Shown here piece by piece: positions 36,186-45,073 of a DNA stretch of 64,000 nt (within the stretch, counting starts at the first letter, position 1; each line of letters begins with the position of its first letter). The notes below the pieces were generated by a model that saw only the letters and a program-made list of their open reading frames with translations, was not told where the DNA came from and made no database searches. A program made the position numbers and the translations under genes. The stretch is from Gammaproteobacteria bacterium (GTDB lineage: Bacteria > Pseudomonadota > Gammaproteobacteria > SURF-13): NCBI GenBank assembly GCA_016195665.1, contig JACPZD010000036.1:93217-157216 (forward strand), written 5' to 3'.

Positions 36186-36322
36186 AAGCTTCACCACGGA
36201 GGACACAGAGGAGAAACAAGTTATTGTTAAACGTTAGATAAAAGCTTCACCACGGAGGACGCAGAGGTGAAACAAGTTATTTCGATCTTATTCCTTTGCG
36301 TCCTCTGCGCTGTGCATTTTTA
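36180..36322. repeat. Tandem duplicated CACCGCAGAGG-family unit
   Basis: A unit of about 45 bp starting AGATAAAAGCTTCACCACGG occurs at 36180-36224 and again at 36236-36281 with few changes. An opposite arm, TTTGCGTCCTCTGCGC, follows at about 36295-36310. Local duplication of this element suggests recent copying or slippage. Confidence 0.7.
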
Positions 36323-36332
36323 GACCTAGCCC

Positions 36333-39300
36333 CTACACCGCCCGGCTCAACGGCGCCGGCGGCTCCGCGCCGCTGCGGATAACCTCCAAGGCCCGGCGCG
36401 CCTCATCAAACTCGCGCTGCGCCTGCTGGCATTTTTGAGCCGCTTGTCGCAAGTCGCCGCTGCGCCCCATTTCTTCCAACTCCTTACACAGGCTGGACAA
36501 TACCGTCGCACCGAGGTTGGCGCTGCTCGACTTCATGCTGTGGGCGGAACGGCGCAGGCCCTCCGCATCGCCGGCCGTCACGGCTCTATGGATGGCCTCA
36601 AGCTGAACAGGGGCATCGCCGAGATAGCTCGCGATGATCTCGCTTAACAGGTCCGGCTCACCCTCCATCTGCAAGGCGCGTATCTTGTCCAGCGCCTTGT
36701 CATCCATCGCTGGAGACTTTGCAACAGGGGCCGGCTGATCCTCTATGATGGCATGCTGCGCGGCGGGCAGCTCAGGCAGCCAGCGTTGGATCTTGACGCG
36801 CAGTTGTTCGATGCCGACCGGCTTGGAGAGGTAATCATCCATACCTGCGGCTATACAGCGTTCACGGTCACCGGCCATGGCGTTGGCGGTCATGGCGATA
36901 ATCGGTGTGTGACGGCCGCTCTCCGTTTCCATAGTGCGGATCACGCCGGCCGCCTCATAGCCATCCATCTCCGGCATCTGACAATCCATCAGTATCAAGT
37001 CATAACGGCTTAACCGTAGGACCGTAAGCGCCTCACGCCCGTTGTTGGCCGTGTGCGCGGTAAAGCCGAGCTTTTTCAACTGCATCATGGCAAGCTTTCG
37101 GTTGACCGGATTGTCTTCCACCAACAGCAGCAGCCGGCTGGAATGCTCCACCGCCTTTGCGGCGGGCGGAGACGCAGACTGAGCTGTATAAGGCTGTATG
37201 GTGGTTATATCGTACAAGTCTGCGAGGCAGTCGAACAGGTCAGATTGCCTCAGAGGTTTGGTCAAAAAGCCCGAGTAGCCGGCCTGGAGGGCCTGCTCGC
37301 GGTGCTCTTGCACATCGAACGCAGTCAGCATGATAAGCTTGGTGGCATTGAAGGACTCGTCGGAGCGAATCGCGCGCGCCAATTGATAACCATCCATGTC
37401 TAGCATGACCCGGGCAATAATCGCAACGTGGTAAGGGGCGCGGTCCGCGACCGCCGCGCGCATCAGGTCTAGTGCCTGCGCGGCGGACTCTACGCGGTCG
37501 TTCTGCAATCCCCACGACGTGAGATATTGATGCACCACCTCGCCCTGATCCGGACTGTCATCCACCACAAGCACCCGCACAGCGCCGATCCCTTCAGCGG
37601 CGGCGCGGTAGTCGTGACGCTCGGCTTCATGCTTGACCGAGCCGGGCTGTTCCGAGCCGTGCATGAAGGGCAGAGTGACCCAGAAGGTCGTACCCTTACC
37701 CGTTTCACTCTCTATGCCGATCTCCCCGCCCATCATAGTGATTAGATTCTTACAAATAGAAAGACCGAGACCCGTGCCGCCGTATTTGCGCGTCGTTGTC
37801 CCGTCTGCCTGGGTGAACGGTTGAAACAGTTTATCCCTGATTTGCTCGGGAATCCCAACACCCGTATCGGTCACTGTGATGCGCACCGTACTGTGCGCGT
37901 CGTCGCCCGAATCCAGCGTAGCGCGCACGTCCACACCGCCCTGCTTGGTGAACTTGATGGCGTTGCCGACCAAATTCATCAACACCTGACGCATACGCCC
38001 CGGATCACCTTTTAGCAGAGGAACAATCTCAGGCGCCACGTAGGATATCAATGACAACCGCTTCTGACGCGCCGCCGGGGCCAGGGCCTCCAGCACCGAT
38101 TCCACCAACTCCGCCAAGGAAAAGTCCACCCGCTCCAGCGGCATCTTACCGGCCTCGATCTTGGAAAGATCAAGGATATCGTTGATGATGTGCAACAGGC
38201 TTTCACCTGATTGCCGCAAGGTCTTAAGATAGTCGCTCTGCTCTCCCGTTAACAGGGTGTCCTGCATCAGCTCTGCCATACCGAGGATAGCATTCATGGG
38301 GGTGCGGATTTCGTGGCTCATGTTGGCGAGAAATTCCGATTTGAGCCGCAACGCCGCCAGGGCCTGGTCGCGCGTCCCTATCAATTCCTGCTCGGCCTGC
38401 TTGCGCGCCGTGATGTCGGTGCGGATAGCGACGTACTGATAGGGCCGGCCTTGCGCGTCCATATACGGTATCACCGTGGTATCCGTCCAATAAAAACCGC
38501 CGTCCTTTTTACGATTCTTCATCTCACCGTGCCACACCTTTCCCGACTGGACGGTTTCCCACATCTCATCAAAAAAGCTTTTAGGGTGACAACCGCGATT
38601 GAGTATGTGCGGGAACTGGCCGATCAATTCTTCGGGCTGATACTGGCTGATCTCGCAGGATTTTTCGTTGATGTGGATAATCCGTCCGGCAGTGTCGGCG
38701 GTGCCTACGATGCAATGCTGGTCGAGCGCAAACTTCATGGTTTGCAATTCTCTTATGACCTTGCTGTTCTCGCGCAGGCGCGCCAGGAACTGCTCATTGC
38801 TCACCATGAAATCGTCGCGGCGCAGGGCGATCTCGCACACCCTGCGGAGCTGTTCGGCCTCGAAAGGTTTGGCAATGAAGTCCGTCGCGCCAGCCAACAT
38901 CACGATCTCCGATTGATCGAGGGTGGCGTTCGCGGTCATGATGACCACGGCCTGCTTGGGAGACTCGGCAAGGATGGCGCCCAACACTTCTACACCGGAG
39001 AGCCTGGGCAACATAATATCGAGCAGCACCAGCTTGTGACGGCCTGCGCGCCACGCCTCCAGGCCGGCCTGGCCGTCGCCGGCGGTCTCGACCTCGAAGC
39101 GGCGTTGCAACATTCTTCGCGCAAGAATCGCCGTATCGGAATCATCCTCGACAATCAATAACGTGGGTTTACTGAGACCTTGATCCCGGCCGCTCAGGCA
39201 ATCGCTCACTGCACTCAACACCGCCTCATAGCCTTGTTGCGGTAACAGCGGTACAAAGCGGTTGATGCCGTACTCGCGCGCCGTGACCTCGGCGATGCGG

Positions 39301-39593
39301 TCGGCATAGGTGCCGGAGACCACAATGATCGGTATGCCGCTGCTGCAACGGAACAACCCGGAGCGCACCATGCGCGCCAGGCGCCAGCCGTCCAGATAGG
39401 GCATGTGGACATCGGTAATCAATAAATCGACCGGGTGCAGACCTAACTGCCGGATTGCCTCTCTGCCATCGCCCGCCTCGAGTATGTTGTCAAAACCGGC
39501 CTTCAGTAGCGCCCTTTTGAGTAATAACAGAGTATCTTCGTGGTCGTTGACCAGCAGCAGGCAAGGCTTGTTAGGGGTAGCCGCGTCAGACAT
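36333..39593 (-). CDS. Multidomain hybrid histidine kinase (REC-REC-PAS-HisKA-HATPase-REC-REC-Hpt)
   Basis: The 1086-residue protein lacks membrane segments, so it is a cytoplasmic sensor. It has two N-terminal receivers (LLITDVHMPYLDG; LVLLDIMLPRLSG), a PAS domain near residues 295-405, a HisKA box FLANMSHEIRTPMNAIL, an ATPase, two more receivers, and an Hpt box RRSAHSMKSSSANLG. In the third receiver the phosphoacceptor position reads ARVMLDMDG, with Ala for Asp, so it is probably not phosphorylated; the fourth (LILMDCQMPEMDG) is intact. The start at 39593 has GAGGA upstream. It is divergent from a binding-protein/kinase pair. Confidence 0.88.
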   Translation of the reverse strand: MSDAATPNKPCLLLVNDHEDTLLLLKRALLKAGFDNILEAGDGREAIRQLGLHPVDLLITDVHMPYLDGWRLARMVRSGLFRCSSGIPIIVVSGTYADRIAEVTAREYGINRFVPLLPQQGYEAVLSAVSDCLSGRDQGLSKPTLLIVEDDSDTAILARRMLQRRFEVETAGDGQAGLEAWRAGRHKLVLLDIMLPRLSGVEVLGAILAESPKQAVVIMTANATLDQSEIVMLAGATDFIAKPFEAEQLRRVCEIALRRDDFMVSNEQFLARLRENSKVIRELQTMKFALDQHCIVGTADTAGRIIHINEKSCEISQYQPEELIGQFPHILNRGCHPKSFFDEMWETVQSGKVWHGEMKNRKKDGGFYWTDTTVIPYMDAQGRPYQYVAIRTDITARKQAEQELIGTRDQALAALRLKSEFLANMSHEIRTPMNAILGMAELMQDTLLTGEQSDYLKTLRQSGESLLHIINDILDLSKIEAGKMPLERVDFSLAELVESVLEALAPAARQKRLSLISYVAPEIVPLLKGDPGRMRQVLMNLVGNAIKFTKQGGVDVRATLDSGDDAHSTVRITVTDTGVGIPEQIRDKLFQPFTQADGTTTRKYGGTGLGLSICKNLITMMGGEIGIESETGKGTTFWVTLPFMHGSEQPGSVKHEAERHDYRAAAEGIGAVRVLVVDDSPDQGEVVHQYLTSWGLQNDRVESAAQALDLMRAAVADRAPYHVAIIARVMLDMDGYQLARAIRSDESFNATKLIMLTAFDVQEHREQALQAGYSGFLTKPLRQSDLFDCLADLYDITTIQPYTAQSASPPAAKAVEHSSRLLLLVEDNPVNRKLAMMQLKKLGFTAHTANNGREALTVLRLSRYDLILMDCQMPEMDGYEAAGVIRTMETESGRHTPIIAMTANAMAGDRERCIAAGMDDYLSKPVGIEQLRVKIQRWLPELPAAQHAIIEDQPAPVAKSPAMDDKALDKIRALQMEGEPDLLSEIIASYLGDAPVQLEAIHRAVTAGDAEGLRRSAHSMKSSSANLGATVLSSLCKELEEMGRSGDLRQAAQKCQQAQREFDEARRALEVIRSGAEPPAPLSRAV

Positions 39594-39795
39594 GGAATGT
39601 CCTCGTTTGATAAGGCGAATTTGAATCGTTTTGAGATCTTGGATACATGGATAATGCGTTCCAAACGAGAATGCAATTTGAGTGCCAGGCATATTAGACC
39701 ATGCCCGGCCAGGTTATATATGGCATAAATATTGCCCTTCTACATTAAATAACTCAACATCTCTTTCTTCATGATCGACATCCGGCTATAAAAGC

Positions 39796-40722
39796 ATGCG
39801 CCACACACTGTTCTCTGTGTTGCTGTGTTGGTTATTATTCGCACGGCTGGCGTCTGCTGAACCCGCCGCCATCGCTGTGATCTACCCCAACCTTCCAGAG
39901 CCTTACCACAGTGTTTTTGCCGATATTGTAAGGGGAATTCAGTCCGGGACCAGGCTAGAGGTGAAGGAGTACCTCCTCAGCAACGATGGCGAGGCCGGTG
40001 CGCTGCCTTCGTTCCTGGCAAAGGGACACTACAGCGCGCTGGTCGTTCTCGGTCAACGAACCCTGGATACGGTGCAGGCATTGGGGCTCAAGATCCCGAT
40101 CGTGGCCGGTGCGGTAAAAATCGCACCCGAACAAAATCCAAATATCACGGCGATCAGTTTAACGGCGGCGCCGGACCGCTTGTTCGATCTAGTGCGCACC
40201 TTCACGCCGCAGACCAAACGGGTGCATGTGGTCTACGACCCTGTGCGCCAAGGCTGGCTCATCGCCTTGGCGAAGCAGGCGGCCGCCGAACGCGGACTCA
40301 CGCTCGTGAGTTATGAGGCACAAGACCTGCGCGGCACGGCACAGCGCTATAGCGGGCTGTTCAACTCGAACTCCGGACCGGGCAATGCCTTATGGCTCCC
40401 CAGCGAGGACAACGTCGGGCAGGAGGCTCTCTTGGCCGAGGTTCTGGAACAGATTTGGCGGCGCGGCTGGCCGGCCTTTTCGAGCAATCCGGGACTGGTC
40501 AAGCGCGGCATGTTGTTCGCCCTGTACCCCGATAACCGCGCCATGGGCGCAAGTCTGGCAAAACTGGCTGCCCAACGGATCGCGGATGCCAAAGCAACGG
40601 CGGCGGTGTTACCGGTGACGGATTTGCTGACCGCCGTCAATCTGCGTACCGCCGATCATCTCAACATTCAGTTCAGCGCCGAACAACGGCAGAGCTTCGA
40701 GCTGGTCTTCCCCGTGCCTTAG
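39796..40722 (+). CDS. Periplasmic ABC-type substrate-binding protein (PF04392-like)
   Basis: The 308-residue protein has a signal peptide ending LARLASA and a two-lobed periplasmic binding fold with [24 protein letters not shown] and [19 protein letters not shown]. This is the ABC substrate-binding family related to TrpX. No permease or ATPase is nearby. The sensor kinase begins 2 bp after its stop, so it probably feeds ligand information to that kinase. Confidence 0.75.
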   Translation: MRHTLFSVLLCWLLFARLASAEPAAIAVIYPNLPEPYHSVFADIVRGIQSGTRLEVKEYLLSNDGEAGALPSFLAKGHYSALVVLGQRTLDTVQALGLKIPIVAGAVKIAPEQNPNITAISLTAAPDRLFDLVRTFTPQTKRVHVVYDPVRQGWLIALAKQAAAERGLTLVSYEAQDLRGTAQRYSGLFNSNSGPGNALWLPSEDNVGQEALLAEVLEQIWRRGWPAFSSNPGLVKRGMLFALYPDNRAMGASLAKLAAQRIADAKATAAVLPVTDLLTAVNLRTADHLNIQFSAEQRQSFELVFPVP

Positions 40723-40724
40723 CC

Positions 40725-42299
40725 ATGCGCCTTCTGCGACGTCTCATCCCCGCCGACTCGACTCTGGGCAGACAGCTCACCGTGAGCCTGACCTTGGGCG
40801 TCGTCGCCATTGCCTTCGGCGCCTCGCTCTCCACCGCCTGGCTTTTCAGCCAGCGGATGCAGAATGATTACCTCAGACGGGGCCTGCACGTCACCAACAG
40901 CCTGGCCAAACAGAGCGTGCTCGCACTGCTCACCCGCTCCGCCGAAAACGGCAAAAATGCCCTGAACACCACACTCGGTTTTCCCGATGTCGCCTATGCG
41001 GCTATGTATAGTGCCGAGAACGGCAAGACCAGCTTACTGAGCGAACTGGGCGCCGGCGATAGATGGCTGCCTCCCATAACAGGGTCAGGAGCAGACAACA
41101 AATCCGCCGTGCTGGCTTATGAAACCCCAGAGCTTTGGCAATTTCTGGCGCCGGTGTACTCCGGCATCCAAACCGACGCAGAGGATACCTCGCCGTTCAG
41201 CATCCCAGCCGGCAAGATCGAGTTGCTGGGCTTTGTGCAAGTCACCCTGAGTAAGCAATCGCTGCAAAATACTCAACGTGAACTGTTCGTGCAAAACATC
41301 AGTGCGTCATTGCTGTTTTCGCTGGTGTTGTATGTACTGATGCGATTGATCATAGCCAAGGTGACCCGGCCGCTCAACACGCTTGCCGCCACTATGGGAA
41401 CTGCGGAACTGGGCGAAGACAAAATACGCGCGGAGATTGACGGCCCGCTGGAGGTGCGCAACATGGCGTATGCCTTCAATAATATGATGATGATATTGGA
41501 GTTACGCAACAGAAGCCTGCGCCAGCAAAGGGATACACTGGAGTCACAAGTCACCGAACGCACCCAGGAACTGGTACTGGCGCGCGACCAGGCGCTGGAG
41601 GCGAACCGTCATAAATCGGAATTTCTCGCCAATGTGAGCCACGAACTGCGTACCCCGATGAGTGCCGTGATCGGCTACACCGACATCCTGATCGAGGAGC
41701 TTGAAGAGCAAGGCGATGATACAAAGGTGACCGACCTACGGCGCATTCATGCCGCCGGCAGGCATCTGTTGGGACTCATCAATAACATCCTCGACCTCAC
41801 CAAGATCGAGGCCGGACGCATGGAGCTGGCGCTGGAGCCGACGGATCTGCAAGAGTTGATAAACGGAGTCGGCGAGCTGCTGCAGCCCTTATTTGAAAAC
41901 AAAAATAACGGGTTAAAGGTAGAGATAACAAATCTCGACGGCAAGGTGCTGGTTGACCCAGGCAAGCTGCGCCAGATTATGCTTAACCTGCTCAGCAACG
42001 CCAACAAATTCACCCAAAACGGAGACATCCAGGTGCGCATGATGCGCGACGAACAGGGCTTGTGCATCAGCGTGGCGGATACCGGCATCGGCATTCCCAA
42101 AGAGCAGCAGATCCATATCTTTGAAGCCTTCCGGCAAGCAGACATGAGCACCACCCGCAACTACGGCGGCACCGGGCTCGGGCTCACCATTACGCAACGC
42201 TTTTGCCGCTTGATGGGCGGCGACATCGAGGTGCATAGCGAACCCGGCAAAGGGACATGCTTTACGGTGCGCCTGCCGCTCCCTATTTCCGCCGCATAA
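40725..42299 (+). CDS. Membrane-bound sensor histidine kinase
   Basis: The 524-residue protein has two membrane segments, about residues 15-42 and 195-215, flanking a periplasmic domain. A HAMP region and coiled coil ([25 protein letters not shown]) follow, then HisKA ([21 protein letters not shown]) and an ATPase domain ([17 protein letters not shown]). No response regulator is adjacent; the hybrid kinase upstream carries spare receivers and an Hpt domain and is a candidate partner. Confidence 0.88.
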   Translation: MRLLRRLIPADSTLGRQLTVSLTLGVVAIAFGASLSTAWLFSQRMQNDYLRRGLHVTNSLAKQSVLALLTRSAENGKNALNTTLGFPDVAYAAMYSAENGKTSLLSELGAGDRWLPPITGSGADNKSAVLAYETPELWQFLAPVYSGIQTDAEDTSPFSIPAGKIELLGFVQVTLSKQSLQNTQRELFVQNISASLLFSLVLYVLMRLIIAKVTRPLNTLAATMGTAELGEDKIRAEIDGPLEVRNMAYAFNNMMMILELRNRSLRQQRDTLESQVTERTQELVLARDQALEANRHKSEFLANVSHELRTPMSAVIGYTDILIEELEEQGDDTKVTDLRRIHAAGRHLLGLINNILDLTKIEAGRMELALEPTDLQELINGVGELLQPLFENKNNGLKVEITNLDGKVLVDPGKLRQIMLNLLSNANKFTQNGDIQVRMMRDEQGLCISVADTGIGIPKEQQIHIFEAFRQADMSTTRNYGGTGLGLTITQRFCRLMGGDIEVHSEPGKGTCFTVRLPLPISAA

Positions 42300-42375
42300 G
42301 CGGTGGTGTGCCGTCTCGTGATAGGCTAGAATCATCACGATCATCTTGGTCTGGCAACAATAATCCTACCACGCC

Positions 42376-43469
42376 ATGGCCGCCAAAAAAGCAGAAGAAC
42401 GCATCAAACAATTGCGCTGTCTGGGCTTGGGTGGAGAGGTGATTGTGCCTACTCTACTTAAAGAGCTGCATGCCGTGGCGCCTTCTTATTCCAACAATTT
42501 TTTATGGTCAGACAAGCACTGTAATCTCACCAACCTCTACTTTGAAGACCCCATCAATGTGGATATCGCACCGCTCTACCTCAGCGAGTTTTATAAAAAA
42601 CGCGAAACAGAAGTGGCCCATACCTTTTCCGAATTTATGCAGCGCTACCGCGGGGTGGCAGGTCTTGAATATTGGTTAAAAGTGGATAAAAAAAGACTAT
42701 TACAACCATGATTATTACCACCTGATTCATCGCCCCATTAACGGTCATTTTGTCTGCCATGTTGTGTTGTACGAGGCTGACACCCCGAAAGGTATCCTCG
42801 TGCTATATCGTTCAGCCACTGATCCTGAGTTTAATGAAGAAGAGCACACCAAACTGGAGCGTTTTGCCCCATATATAGCCCATAGCCTCACGTGTGCTCA
42901 GCCGCAACTCACCTGGGCAGATGGCGATGAGGCTGGACTTATCATCATGGATAGACGCGGGCGCCTCATGTACCTTTCCGAGCGTGGTCGAAAACTACTG
43001 TTTCTAGCCAGATCCCAAGATATCCCCGCTCACCGTTAATCCCAAGCATCAAGATTTCGCCACCCCTACGAGGCTCGCGCAATTGTGTAACAGCCTGATA
43101 GCCGTGTTTGAAGGCAGGTCAAGCGCGCTGCCACCCGTATGGCATCATCAAAATTCTTGGGGCAGGTTTTGCTTCCGCGCTTATTGGTTGGACAAGACAG
43201 ATCCCTCCAATTCCTCCGCTATCGGCATCACCGTGACCCACCAGATACCTTTGCCCGTCAAGCTGGTGCAGCTTCAGGAGCAGCTTTCCCTATCACAGCG
43301 ACAACTCGATCTTTGTCTGTTGCTGGTCAGCGGGCTATCCTATTCCAAGATCGGCAAACAGTTAGACCAAACTGAGATTAGTGTAGTGTCACAGAGCAAC
43401 GCTTATACCACTCGCTGCGCACGAGAACCCGCGAAGATTTTATTGCGAAGTTGCGTAGTCTTTAGGTAA
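42376..43469 (+). pseudogene. LuxR-family regulator, copy 1, broken by three frameshifts
   Basis: The three frames together give a regulator of about 350 residues. The first part starts MAAKKAEERIKQLRCLGLGG and breaks in an A7 run near 42688. The middle part (YYHLIHRPINGHFVCHVVLY) breaks in a C-run near 43023. The last part contains the LuxR helix-turn-helix LSQRQLDLCLLLVSGLSYSK. A single missing A near 43398, compared with copy 2 (AGCAACGC against AGCAAACGC), destroys the C-terminus. Confidence 0.8.
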
Positions 43470-43548
43470 TCCTCACGGGTGGCCCAAAAGCTGATCTCCC
43501 CGTCACTTGGCTTTACTTATTATATTTAATAAGTTATTATTAGTAATA

Positions 43549-43821
43549 ATGTGGCGCATAAAAGAACATCGTGATGTAGGTAAAATGTACCGCAAACTTC
43601 CGATGGCGATCGTCAAAAAATATGAACTTTGGAAGAATCTTGTCTTTAGACACGGGCCCGGCAAACTGCGCGAATTCCCTGGGTTCCACGATGAAAAACT
43701 GAAAGGTAGTCGAGAAGGACAGCGATCATCGCGTTTGAGCTTGATGTACAGAGTCATTTATGTTGTTGAAAAAGACAGCGTCACGGTTCATATTTTAGAA
43801 ATAACTCCGCACAATTATTAG
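43549..43821 (+). CDS. higB: RelE/HigB-type toxin
   Basis: The 90-residue protein MWRIKEHRDVGKMYRKLP... with LREFPGFHDEKLKGSREGQRS and the strand YRVIYVVEKDSVTVHILEITPH fits the HigB/RelE ribosome-dependent mRNA endonuclease fold. The start is the ATG at 43549; the upstream frame is AT-rich. The antitoxin gene follows after 8 bp, in toxin-first order as expected for hig. Low GC upstream suggests acquisition. Confidence 0.8.
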   Translation: MWRIKEHRDVGKMYRKLPMAIVKKYELWKNLVFRHGPGKLREFPGFHDEKLKGSREGQRSSRLSLMYRVIYVVEKDSVTVHILEITPHNY

Positions 43822-43829
43822 GAGTAGGT

Positions 43830-44108
43830 ATGGAAACACGTAAGTACACTGAATTTGTACCAGCTAAACCCCATGCCAAGTTGACATCGGGCGAAGTCAT
43901 CCGGATGCTCCGGGAATTAAAGGGCTGGACCCAAGCTGAACTTGCCAAGCGCTCAGGCATCAGTGCCACTAATATTAGCCTCCTGGAAAACGACAAGGTA
44001 GATATCGGAAAAAAGCGCGTAGAGCAGATCGCAAACGCCTTTGATGTCCACCCCGCCATAATCATGTTCCCGGAATATGAAGCCAAGGAAATTCAAAAGG
44101 CAGCCTAG
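43830..44108 (+). CDS. higA: XRE-family antitoxin HigA
   Basis: The 92-residue protein has a helix-turn-helix of the Cro/CI type (LKGWTQAELAKRSGISATNISLLEN) in its middle. It would neutralise the adjacent toxin and repress the pair. GGAGTAGGT upstream provides a ribosome site. Confidence 0.85.
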   Translation: METRKYTEFVPAKPHAKLTSGEVIRMLRELKGWTQAELAKRSGISATNISLLENDKVDIGKKRVEQIANAFDVHPAIIMFPEYEAKEIQKAA

Positions 44109-44185
44109 GTGACAGTGGCCCACTAGGCCGGGTTAGGATAGAGTCATCATGACCGTCTAGGTCTGGCAACAATAACCAATAAACC

Positions 44186-44833
44186 GTGTCCATCAAAAAA
44201 GCAGAAGAACGCATAAAGCAGTTGTACTGCCTGGGGCTGGGTGGTGAGGTAATTATGCCTACCCTGCTCAAGGAATTGCATGCCGTGGCGCCTTCTTACG
44301 CTAACCACTTTGTGTGGTCTGACCAGTATTACAATCTCACCAACTTTTGCTTTGAAGACCCCATCAATGTGGATATCGTCCAGGTCTATCTCAGCGAATT
44401 TTATAAAAAACGCGAAAGTGAAGTAGCCTATACTGTTTCTGAATTTATGCAGCGCTACCGCGGAGTAGCTGTATTTGAAGGCAATGCAAGTGCCCTGCCG
44501 CCTGTATGGCATCATCAAAATTCTTGGGGCAGGTTTTGCTTCCGCGCTTATTGGTTGGACAAGACAGATCCTTCCAATTTCTCCGCTATCGGCATTACCG
44601 TGACCCACCAGATACCCTTGCCCGTCAAGCTGGTGCAGCTTCAGGAGCAGCTTTCCCTATCACAGCGACAACTCGATCTTTGTCTGCTGCTGGTCAGCGG
44701 GCTATCCTATTCCAAAATCGGCAAGCAGTTAGGCCAGACTGAGATCAGCGTAGTATCGCAGAGCAAACGCTTATACCACTCGCTACGCACGAGAACCCGC
44801 GAAGATTTTATCGCGAAGTTGCGTACTCTTTAG
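44186..44833 (+). CDS. LuxR-family regulator, copy 2, with internal deletion
   Basis: The 215-residue open frame starts at a GTG and matches copy 1 closely at both ends. Residues RYRGVA join directly to VFEGNASALPP, so roughly 130 central residues present in copy 1 are missing. The LuxR helix-turn-helix SYSKIGKQLGQTEISVVSQS is intact. The shared region extends about 80 bp upstream of the start (AGGTCTGGCAACAATAA), so the promoter was duplicated too. It may be a functional truncated regulator or a relic. Confidence 0.7.
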   Translation: MSIKKAEERIKQLYCLGLGGEVIMPTLLKELHAVAPSYANHFVWSDQYYNLTNFCFEDPINVDIVQVYLSEFYKKRESEVAYTVSEFMQRYRGVAVFEGNASALPPVWHHQNSWGRFCFRAYWLDKTDPSNFSAIGITVTHQIPLPVKLVQLQEQLSLSQRQLDLCLLLVSGLSYSKIGKQLGQTEISVVSQSKRLYHSLRTRTREDFIAKLRTL

Positions 44834-44861
44834 CCGACATATTAGTAAGTTGGGTATGGCC

Positions 44862-45056
44862 ATGAGACTCAAGGATAAAGTCGTCCTTATCACCAGCGGT
44901 GCCATTGTGCGAGGAACTATTGATGCAACCCACCCTATGGGCCGAAAAGGAAAACTGGAGGAGATAGCACAAGCGGCGCTATACCTCGCCTCTGATGAGG
45001 CGAGTTGGACTACAGGTGCTATCCTAACGGTGGACGGCGACGTAATGGCCCAGTGA
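44862..45056 (+). pseudogene. Short-chain dehydrogenase remnant with large internal deletion
   Basis: The 64-residue frame joins an SDR start (MRLKDKVVLITSG) to an SDR end (HPMGRKGKLEEIAQAALYLA, then SDEASWTTGAILTVDGD). The central 170 or so residues, including the catalytic YxxxK, are absent. It cannot be an active dehydrogenase. Confidence 0.75.
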
Positions 45057-45073
45057 TGTTCGCTGTCGCAGCT

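Noticed and set aside
39594..39692. N-terminal extension of the hybrid kinase by 33 residues
   Set aside because: The ATG at 39593 has a good ribosome site and begins just before the receiver domain; the extension has no recognisable feature.
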